Assembly: GCA_026389365.1 (NCBI GenBank)
Contig: JAPLHZ010000127.1
Location: forward strand, 1 to 35,976
Direction of reading: 5' to 3'
Length of the DNA stretch: 35,976 bases
Source: Cyanobacteriota bacterium
Lineage (GTDB): Bacteria; Cyanobacteriota; Cyanobacteriia; Leptolyngbyales; Leptolyngbyaceae
Under the pieces are notes generated by a model. It ran no database searches. It was not told the DNA's origin and was given only the letters and a program-made list of their open reading frames with translations. Made by a program: the position numbers and the translations under genes. Each line of letters starts with the position of its first letter. The stretch's first letter is position 1. Shown piece by piece: positions 8,539 to 15,950 of the stretch.

Positions 8539-10191
8539 TTTGGCTCCATTCCCAGTCCATTTGGCGTAGTCCAAATACATGGTGTCGCCTGAATTTAGAG
8601 CCAAATCTTCCCCCTCAAACTTTTGCTTAGTCTTATCATCGATTCGACTTATCACTAAATTGAAGATGGCAGCCTGTTTACTATCAGCAATCTTGATCCC
8701 AAGGCGACCTTTCGCAGTATCGAGATTGGCGCTGATTGTGCCACCTGCATCAATTTCCACTCCATCTAGTTCAAACTCATAGTCATCATTCGTTGTGGAG
8801 AGACCAAACACAATATTGGGGGCTTCAGCATTGCTGGGCTTATAGGACAAACTCCGACCACTAGCATCGAACTTAATCAAGTCCTTTTGTCCTGCTAAAA
8901 CCTTAATGCCTTCCAAACCAACATCATAACCAGGACCAAGCATTACCACATCTGTGAGTTTTTTGCCATTGGTTTCACTGCTAGATTGCAAAGTCATGGT
9001 AAAGGGAACACCAACAGGAATGTTGTAAAGAGGTTCATCATCATCTTTCCAGAGTTCATTACTCTTCCTTGGGATAAAGGTTGCACCCGCAAAAGCATTT
9101 ACAAATTTACCATTCTCATAGCCGATCTTTTGATTCCCATTGCTGATCAAAAGATCTGCATCACCTTCGAGAAAAATCTGGTTAAATTTAACTTTTTTGG
9201 TTGTGCTGACTTTTTTTCCCTCATCAGCTTCTGTAGAGCCGTCGTCATCCGAGACATCAGCAGTACCACAAAAATTACATTCTTGAATCTCGTATCGAGG
9301 TTGGCTAGGAGTGAGCGTTAAAGTCTTGGTTTCCGCATCTCCTAAATATTCTGATTCCTCTTCCTCTGGTTTCGTCGAAGCAACGTATTTCCAAGTATTC
9401 GCATTGCGATCGATCTCGACTTGACGCTCCAGTTTGGGGTGATTATTGTCGTAGACCATCACTGTATATTCGCCATCGCCTAGATCTTCGATCGCATAAG
9501 GAGTAATCGCATGACCACCTTTAAATTCAGGCTGATAAATCCCCATGGTGTAGGTCTTATCGATGCTTGCATTGGGATTGATCGATGAAAGCAGGATATC
9601 TAATATATCGGCTGGCGTTTTACCCTTAATCTCATTAGTAGCAGTGGGAGCCACACCCTGAGTGGCAAACCAGTAAGCAATTTCATGTTGGAGTTTTTCA
9701 TTTCCCTGCAAAGCTAGATCTGGGGTATTGCCAAATTCTTGCGCCTTGGCTTTATCAGCATACAAAATCAGGCTCAGAGCCGCCATTCCTTCACAATGTC
9801 CGCCATCCATGTCTTTGTTCGTTTCCTCCATCCATTGCTCAGCAGGAGGAGTAAGAATGCAAGTATCACCTTGAGTTGCACATACTTGGTTACCGAACAT
9901 TTTTCTCATATCGGTAGGTGTTAGATTTTCAATCCCCCCTTCATTACCGTAATTCTCAAAACTGAAACCATTAGCTTCTGGTCGAAATCCTAGATCAGCC
10001 ACGAATGATTTTGTTTTGCTACTAGATTTTGTTTTGCTACTAACTGAATTACGATCTGAATCTATGACATTTTTTGATACGATATTACCCTTAGCTTTGG
10101 AAGTTGCAAGGTTAGGTTGACAGCCTATTAAAATAATGATTGCTGATAAACTGGCGATCGCCAAAAAACGAAGAACGCGCTTAATTAACAT
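8467..10191 (-). CDS. Lipoprotein with papain-like cysteine-peptidase motif pattern and long C-terminal extension
   Basis: Signal/lipobox SAIIILIGC; GGHCEGMAALSLIL, then GGHAITPYAIEDLGDGEYTVMVYDNNHP (candidate Cys/His/Asn-Asp). Confidence 0.65.
   Translation of the reverse strand: MLIKRVLRFLAIASLSAIIILIGCQPNLATSKAKGNIVSKNVIDSDRNSVSSKTKSSSKTKSFVADLGFRPEANGFSFENYGNEGGIENLTPTDMRKMFGNQVCATQGDTCILTPPAEQWMEETNKDMDGGHCEGMAALSLILYADKAKAQEFGNTPDLALQGNEKLQHEIAYWFATQGVAPTATNEIKGKTPADILDILLSSINPNASIDKTYTMGIYQPEFKGGHAITPYAIEDLGDGEYTVMVYDNNHPKLERQVEIDRNANTWKYVASTKPEEEESEYLGDAETKTLTLTPSQPRYEIQECNFCGTADVSDDDGSTEADEGKKVSTTKKVKFNQIFLEGDADLLISNGNQKIGYENGKFVNAFAGATFIPRKSNELWKDDDEPLYNIPVGVPFTMTLQSSSETNGKKLTDVVMLGPGYDVGLEGIKVLAGQKDLIKFDASGRSLSYKPSNAEAPNIVFGLSTTNDDYEFELDGVEIDAGGTISANLDTAKGRLGIKIADSKQAAIFNLVISRIDDKTKQKFEGEDLALNSGDTMYLDYAKWTGNGAKLTVELDKGSDGAIDETTTLKDKQ
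10007..10042. repeat. 18-bp exact tandem duplication inside the lipoprotein gene
   Basis: GATTTTGTTTTGCTACTA x2, encoding the SSKTKS duplication. Confidence 0.95.
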
Positions 10192-10342
10192 AAAAAAGAT
10201 GAAGCTACTATAGTTTTGTAGGAAATGATTTCAAATATTTTAGATAACCCTGATAGGTGTAGGTTACTCGAACTGTTAAAATTTTTCAAGGTTTAATAAA
10301 ATCCTTTACAGTTTTAGCCATAGAACTCAAACACCCTCTTAC

Positions 10343-10397
10343 AGGAGTGAGCTTGATGATCAGGATTAATGGTGTAACCATGGCTCAGGCTCTCGGA
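10343..10397. repeat. Direct repeat copy B (about 55 bp)
   Basis: AGGAGTGAGCTTGATGATCAGGATTAATGGTGTAACCATGGCTCAGGCTCTCGGA; differs from copy A at about 3 positions. Confidence 0.93.
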
Positions 10398-10620
10398 CTA
10401 TTAACCGCACTATTAGCGCCGCCTGTAATTCAATCGGGACCAAATGCCGGGACAACACCAGATCTGCGTCTGTCCGATCGGCCTGGTGTCTGAATCTGCT
10501 GTACTAATTTTGTCCACCTGTTAGAATCCAGATCAATCTGTGTATGTCCAAAATGATGGCCGAGTTGATGTTTTTTAAAGCTCGACGATCGAAGCCCTAT
10601 GAGCTATTTGTGGTTGGACT

Positions 10621-13416
10621 ATGAATGCAGTTGAAATCGAAGAAGCTGTTTCTCGGCTTGCGGGCGAACCTTTTGACCCGGAGGAGTTTCCTTTTGCTTT
10701 TCTGGAGGCGTTTGGTAATAAGCAGACGACGTTGAAGAAGCTGAAAAGCGGTAGTTCTAACCAATCGGATTGTGGGGGGGTGCTTCAGCGAAACAATATT
10801 CATTTGAAGGTTTGTGCCAGTGGTGAGGTGACGGCTACTTTGATGGCGCTGCGGGAGAGTGGGGCGACGGGGCGGCAGAAGGTAAGGTTTATTCTGGCGA
10901 CGGATGGTAAAAGCCTTGAGGCGGAAAATGTGGTGGATGGGGAGATTGTCATTTGCGATTATCCTGATTTCCATGACCATTTTGGGTTTTTCTTGGCGCT
11001 GGCGGGGATTACGACGGTTAAGCAGATTCGGGAAAATGCGTTTGATATTAAGGCGACGGGGCGGCTGAATCGGCTTTATGTTGAGCTGCTGAAGGATAAT
11101 CTGGGCTGGGATAAGGCGGAGCGTCGGGAGGAACTCAATCACTTTATGGCGCGGTTGATTTTCTGCTTTTTTGCAGAGGATACGAATATTTTTCACAGTG
11201 AGGGGCTGTTCACGGCGACGGTTCAGCAGATGAGTGCGGGTGATTCCTCGAATACCCATGAGGTGTTGGCGGAGATGTTTAGGGCGATGAGTACTTCGCG
11301 CCAGAAGCGGGAGGAGGCTCAGATTCGCAATTGGGCGGAGGTGTTTCCTTATGTGAATGGTGGGCTGTTTTCGGGCGGGGTGTCGGTGCCGCGTTTTAGT
11401 AAGATTTCGCGATCGTACCTCCTTCACATTGGCAAGCTGGATTGGAAGAAGATTAATCCTGATATTTTTGGCTCGATGATTCAGGCGGTGGCGGATGATG
11501 AGGAGCGGGGGGCGCTGGGGATGCACTATACGAGTGTGCCAAATATCCTCAAGGTGCTGAATCCGCTGTTTTTGGATGATTTGCGATCGCAGTTGGCGGC
11601 GGCGGCGGACAATGGGCGGAAGCTGTTGAATTTGCGGCAACGAATGGCGAGGATTCGGGTGTTTGATCCGGCTTGTGGGTCGGGAAATTTTTTGGTGATT
11701 GCTTACAAGGAGATGCGCGGCATTGAGGCGGAGATTAATGTGCGTCGGGGGGAGGCCGATCGTCGCTCTGAGATTCCGCTGACTAATTTTCGGGGGATTG
11801 AGTTGCGCCATTTTTCGGCGGAGATTGCGCGGTTGGCGTTGATTATTGCGGAGTATCAATGTGATGTGCGCTATCGGGGTCCGCAGTTGGCGCTGGCGGA
11901 GTTTTTGCCGCTGAAGGCTGACAACTGGATTACCTGTGGGAATGCCTTGCGGTTGGATTGGTTGAGTCTTTGTCCGCCGACGGGGACGGGGGTGAAGGTG
12001 GAGCGGGAGGATTTGGATTTGTTTAGTACGCCAAATCAGGAAGCAGAAATTAATTTTGAGAATGAGGGCGGGGAAACTTATATCTGTGGGAATCCGCCAT
12101 ACAAAGGAAGTCAATGGCAAACCACTGAACAGAAAGAAGACTTGCAGTTTATTTTCGAGGGGCGAACCAATAAATGGAAATCCCTTGATTATGTGGCTGG
12201 CTGGTTTATGAAAGCTGCTGACTACGGGATGCATACGAAGTCCATCGCTGCATTCGTATCTACAAACTCAATTTGTCAAGGACGGCAAGTTGAAACTTTG
12301 TGGAGTCTAATTCTTAAAACTAGTCACGAAATTGCGTTCGCACACACAAGTTTCAAATGGTCGAACCTTGCTAGCTATAATGCCGGAGTAACAGTTGTTA
12401 TTGTTGGTATTTCAAATCACGCAGGTGCAATACGCAAACTGTACTCTCTTGATGATGCGTATGGTGAAACGATTCTTAGGGAAACCACCAACATTAATCC
12501 ATATTTGATTAGTGGGCAGAATGTCATAGTTCAATCTGTATCAAAACCGATAGCGTCTCTTGATGAGATGAGTTTTGGTAATATGCCGAATGAGGGCGGT
12601 TTCTTGCTGCTAGATCAAGCTGAAGCAAACGAGGCAATTAAGTCTCATAAAGTCGATTCTCGGTTTATTAGGTCTTTTGTAGGTTCTCAGGAATTTATCA
12701 AAGGACAAGAACGCCGTTGTATTTGGGTAGGTAATGAAGAATATTCTGAAGCAAAAAATAATGCTTGGCTGAGTTCAAGATTTGAGTCTGTTCGTTCTCA
12801 AAGAATGGCTTCTAACAGACAGACGACTAAGCAGCTTGCAGATACACCTTATCGTTTTGGTGAAGTTCGACAGCGGGGAGATGAGAGTGTAATTGTTGTC
12901 CCTCGTGTAAGTTCTGAAAATCGTGAATTTCTACCAGTCGGACTCGTTCAAGACGGAACAATCATCGGCGATCGTAACTTTGCCCTCTACGATGCCCCAC
13001 TCTGGAACATGGCACTAATCGCTTCCCGCCTTCACTGGGTCTGGATCGGTACAGTTTGCGTCCGCATGAGAACAGATTTCTCCTACTCCAACACCCTCGG
13101 CTGGAACACCTTCCCCGTCCCCACCCTCACCGACCAAAACAAAACCGACCTCACCCGCTGCGCCGAAGACATCCTGCTTGCTCGCGAACACTACTTTCCC
13201 GCCACGATCGCCGAGATGTACGATCGCGACAGAATGGACAGCGAATTCCCATTAGTCCGAGCCGCCCATGAGAGAAACGACGAAATCATTGAAAGAATTT
13301 ACATCGGGCGCAGGTTTAAGAATGATACCGAACGCCTCGAAAAACTTTTTGAACTGTATACAAAGATGACCGATCGGCAAGTATCACTGAAAAAGACCAC
13401 AAACAAGAAAACTTAA
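10621..13416 (+). CDS. MmeI-like class I SAM-dependent N6-adenine DNA methyltransferase
   Basis: Motif I FDPACGSGNFLVIAYKEM, motif IV NPPYKGSQW; N-terminus FAFLEAFGNKQTTLKKLKSG and LAGITTVKQIRENAFDIKATGRLNRLYVELLK resemble MmeI-type methylases. Confidence 0.9.
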   Translation: MNAVEIEEAVSRLAGEPFDPEEFPFAFLEAFGNKQTTLKKLKSGSSNQSDCGGVLQRNNIHLKVCASGEVTATLMALRESGATGRQKVRFILATDGKSLEAENVVDGEIVICDYPDFHDHFGFFLALAGITTVKQIRENAFDIKATGRLNRLYVELLKDNLGWDKAERREELNHFMARLIFCFFAEDTNIFHSEGLFTATVQQMSAGDSSNTHEVLAEMFRAMSTSRQKREEAQIRNWAEVFPYVNGGLFSGGVSVPRFSKISRSYLLHIGKLDWKKINPDIFGSMIQAVADDEERGALGMHYTSVPNILKVLNPLFLDDLRSQLAAAADNGRKLLNLRQRMARIRVFDPACGSGNFLVIAYKEMRGIEAEINVRRGEADRRSEIPLTNFRGIELRHFSAEIARLALIIAEYQCDVRYRGPQLALAEFLPLKADNWITCGNALRLDWLSLCPPTGTGVKVEREDLDLFSTPNQEAEINFENEGGETYICGNPPYKGSQWQTTEQKEDLQFIFEGRTNKWKSLDYVAGWFMKAADYGMHTKSIAAFVSTNSICQGRQVETLWSLILKTSHEIAFAHTSFKWSNLASYNAGVTVVIVGISNHAGAIRKLYSLDDAYGETILRETTNINPYLISGQNVIVQSVSKPIASLDEMSFGNMPNEGGFLLLDQAEANEAIKSHKVDSRFIRSFVGSQEFIKGQERRCIWVGNEEYSEAKNNAWLSSRFESVRSQRMASNRQTTKQLADTPYRFGEVRQRGDESVIVVPRVSSENREFLPVGLVQDGTIIGDRNFALYDAPLWNMALIASRLHWVWIGTVCVRMRTDFSYSNTLGWNTFPVPTLTDQNKTDLTRCAEDILLAREHYFPATIAEMYDRDRMDSEFPLVRAAHERNDEIIERIYIGRRFKNDTERLEKLFELYTKMTDRQVSLKKTTNKKT

Positions 13417-13427
13417 GGAGCCAAATT

Positions 13428-13784
13428 ATGAGCATCGCGATCGAGATTCCCATCAATCAAATCGCTGAATTTTGCCAAAAATGGCACGTCACAGAACTCA
13501 CCTTATTTGGCTCCGTTTTGCGCGATGACTTTCACCCCGACAGCGATATTGATGTCATGGTTCAATTTCACCCAGATGCTCACCCCAGATTCAGCACCCT
13601 CGACCAAATGGAAACAGAACTCAAAATCATTTTCGGTGACGCTAGCCTGGGCGATAGACCATATCGAGACGTTGACCTGATTACCCGTCAGGGCATCGAA
13701 TCCAGTCGTAATTACTTACGCCGCCATGAAATTTTGTCCTCTGCCCAGGTGATTTATGCAACGCGATCTCCAATTTCTGCTTGA
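13428..13784 (+). CDS. MNT-type minimal nucleotidyltransferase (antitoxin of MNT/HEPN module)
   Basis: GSVLRDDFHPDSDIDVMV (GSx10DxD) and a further Asp in RDVDLI. Confidence 0.88.
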   Translation: MSIAIEIPINQIAEFCQKWHVTELTLFGSVLRDDFHPDSDIDVMVQFHPDAHPRFSTLDQMETELKIIFGDASLGDRPYRDVDLITRQGIESSRNYLRRHEILSSAQVIYATRSPISA

Positions 13785-14094
13785 TATGCTGCAATCCGCA
13801 GAACTGATTGTGACCTACATAAATCAGTGCAAAAAAGATGAATTCATCGATAACACTCAGCTTCAAGACTCCGTGATTCGGCGGCTCTTAGTAATTGCCG
13901 AAGCCGCTAGACGAGTTTCAGAAGCGACTCGACAAACCTTACCAAATATTTCTTGGCAAGAAATCAACGGAATGCGCAATCGGCTCGTTCATGATTATGA
14001 TGATGTTAACCTGAACATTGTCTGGGATGTCGTTCAGTTCGAGATACCACCTTTGATTGCAGAGCTAAAGTTGCGGATTCCGCCTGAAAATTGA
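13756..14094 (+). CDS. HEPN (DUF86) toxin
   Basis: RNRLVHDYDDVN (RX4HXY) motif; overlaps the MNT gene by 29 nt. Confidence 0.9.
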   Translation: MQRDLQFLLDMLQSAELIVTYINQCKKDEFIDNTQLQDSVIRRLLVIAEAARRVSEATRQTLPNISWQEINGMRNRLVHDYDDVNLNIVWDVVQFEIPPLIAELKLRIPPEN

Positions 14095-14264
14095 AGCGCG
14101 ATCGCAATGACGAAACCCTCGATCGCATCTACATCGATCACCGCTTTAAGAATGACACCGATCGCCTCGAAAAACTGTTTGAGATGTATACAAAGATGAC
14201 CGATCGGCAGGCTCCAGCCAAAAAATCTGCTAAAGGCAAAATCAAGGGAGCTAGAAAACAATGA
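14094..14264 (+). pseudogene. Duplicated fragment of the methyltransferase 3' end
   Basis: Frame KRDRNDETLDRIYIDHRFKNDTDRLEKLFEMYTKMTDRQAPAKKSAKGKIKGARKQ*; 29 of 37 aligned residues identical to the tail of the 10621-13416 CDS; its stop overlaps the next start codon. Confidence 0.9.
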
Positions 14265-15274
14265 CAAAAGATTTAACTTCATCCCCCCTCGATCGGCAAA
14301 ATATTCTCAATAACCGTTATGCAATCGAAAAAATAGAAGAACATTTAGGACTAGGCGGCACCTATTACGAAGAAGAATTACTCTTTCCCAAACAACAACT
14401 TGTTGAAATTTTTGGGGTCAGCGAAAGCACGATCGAAAAATACCTCACTAGCCATAGTGAGGAACTGAATGCTAATGGATACAAAGTACTACGTGGGCAG
14501 AAGTTGCGAGAATTTAAGGACGCTACGGGTGGTACCGTAACTGATTACGGTACCAAAACCACAGTCTTAGGCGTATTTACCTTTCGAGCCACCCTCAATC
14601 TCGCAATGGTGCTGGTAGAGAGCGATCGTGCCCGTGCCATACGATCGCGCATCCTCGATATCGTCATTGATGTCATCGCAGAGCGATCGGGCGGCCACAC
14701 TAAATACGTGAATCAGCGAGACGGCAACTACTTACCTTCTGCCTACCAAGAATTTAACTATCGTAAAACCTTTACGGATGTTCTTGATGCTCATCTAGAC
14801 ATGGGTAAGGTTAAATACGGCATTTATACTAATCGAATTTATCAAATTGTTTTTCTAGAGAAAGCAGAAGAATACAAACAAATTCTTCGTCTCGGTAAAA
14901 ATGATAGTCCCCGTGACACAATGTATGCCGAAGTCCTTACGGCTATTGCGAGTTTAGAAAATGGTCTAGCCGCAGAAATCAAAACCGCATCAGAAAAACT
15001 GAACCGCAAGTTAAAACAAGCAGAAGTGGATGCACTGTTTCAAACAGCAGAAAGTAATCCCTATCTAAAACCAATTGTCGAAGATGCTCGCACCAAAATG
15101 GCCAGTCGTGATTTAGGATTCCGCGATGCTTTACATCAGAAATTAGAAACCTATATTCAAAGCGTTCCAGAAAACGATTTTGAAAAATTTCTGGGAGAAG
15201 CCAGTCGTTCCCTAGAAGAACAGCTCTCGGATCCAGCACTTTTGGATGTATTCAAGCGCTTGAAGGATCGGTAA
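14261..15274 (+). CDS. Putative DNA-binding protein (HTH; RhuM/Bro-like), probable partner of the downstream Doc toxin
   Basis: HTH-like FPKQQLVEIFGVSESTIEKYL then NGYKVLRGQKLREF; FRATLNLAMVLVESDRARAIRSRILDIVI; 4-bp gap to the Doc gene start. Confidence 0.6.
   Translation: MTKDLTSSPLDRQNILNNRYAIEKIEEHLGLGGTYYEEELLFPKQQLVEIFGVSESTIEKYLTSHSEELNANGYKVLRGQKLREFKDATGGTVTDYGTKTTVLGVFTFRATLNLAMVLVESDRARAIRSRILDIVIDVIAERSGGHTKYVNQRDGNYLPSAYQEFNYRKTFTDVLDAHLDMGKVKYGIYTNRIYQIVFLEKAEEYKQILRLGKNDSPRDTMYAEVLTAIASLENGLAAEIKTASEKLNRKLKQAEVDALFQTAESNPYLKPIVEDARTKMASRDLGFRDALHQKLETYIQSVPENDFEKFLGEASRSLEEQLSDPALLDVFKRLKDR
14530..14555. other. Perfect inverted repeat in coding sequence (11-bp arms, 4-nt spacer)
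   Basis: TGGTACCGTAA CTGA TTACGGTACCA. Confidence 0.85.
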
Positions 15275-15277
15275 TCC

Positions 15278-15733
15278 ATGGCAGCGAAGTTTTTTTACTT
15301 TGACATCCACCATGCGATCGAGCTGCATGATTGGATTATCGAAAACTCAGGAGGCTTTCCGGGTGCTAATAAGCTAAGTTTATTGGAGAGCGCACTAGAA
15401 CATATCCAAAACGATCTCTATTACCCTGACATTCACCATAAGTTGACTCACCTGGCTTTTGCTGTCAACAAGTTTCATGCTTTTAATGATGGAAATAAAC
15501 GCTCTAGTATTGTATTGGGAGCTTATTTTCTAGAGCTTAATGGGTATAGTTTTTTAGTCGGAAAGTTTGTACTAGAAATGGAAAATATCGCCGTATGGCT
15601 CGCAGAAGGAAAAATTTCCAAAGAGCTTTTGGGTGAACTAATTGAGTCTCTTATCTTTGAGGAAGATTTCAGTGAAGAACTCAAGTTGAAGTTGGCGCTG
15701 GCTGTCATGTACGATGCTGATTTTAATGGGTAG
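15278..15733 (+). CDS. Doc/Fic-family toxin (death-on-curing)
   Basis: HAFNDGNKRSS matches the HxFx(D/E)GNKR Fic/Doc motif. Confidence 0.9.
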   Translation: MAAKFFYFDIHHAIELHDWIIENSGGFPGANKLSLLESALEHIQNDLYYPDIHHKLTHLAFAVNKFHAFNDGNKRSSIVLGAYFLELNGYSFLVGKFVLEMENIAVWLAEGKISKELLGELIESLIFEEDFSEELKLKLALAVMYDADFNG

Positions 15734-15950
15734 CTCGCCGATCGCCGATATGTATGGACCCGATCGCGACTCAGCAACTAAAATAAACGCCTGCCCCAAC
15801 GACCTCGGGATGCGCGCTGCTATTGATAATCTCATTAATTCTTTGATAAGGTACATAAATTTCTACCGCCAGTTATTTTTGCGAGAGACTCAGTGACCCT
15901 CTCGATTGTCCAACAACGCCCCGATTCCACATAACAACCGCTGCCAATCC

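Noticed and set aside
10597-12234. 545-aa minus-strand ORF opposite the methyltransferase
   Set aside because: Arg/Pro/His/Leu-rich translation typical of the antisense of a G-ending-codon gene; the + strand has clear methylase motifs.
13056-13271. 71-aa + ORF MRPHENRFLLLQHPRLEHLPRPHPHRPKQ
   Set aside because: Out-of-frame reading of the C-ending-codon segment of the methylase.
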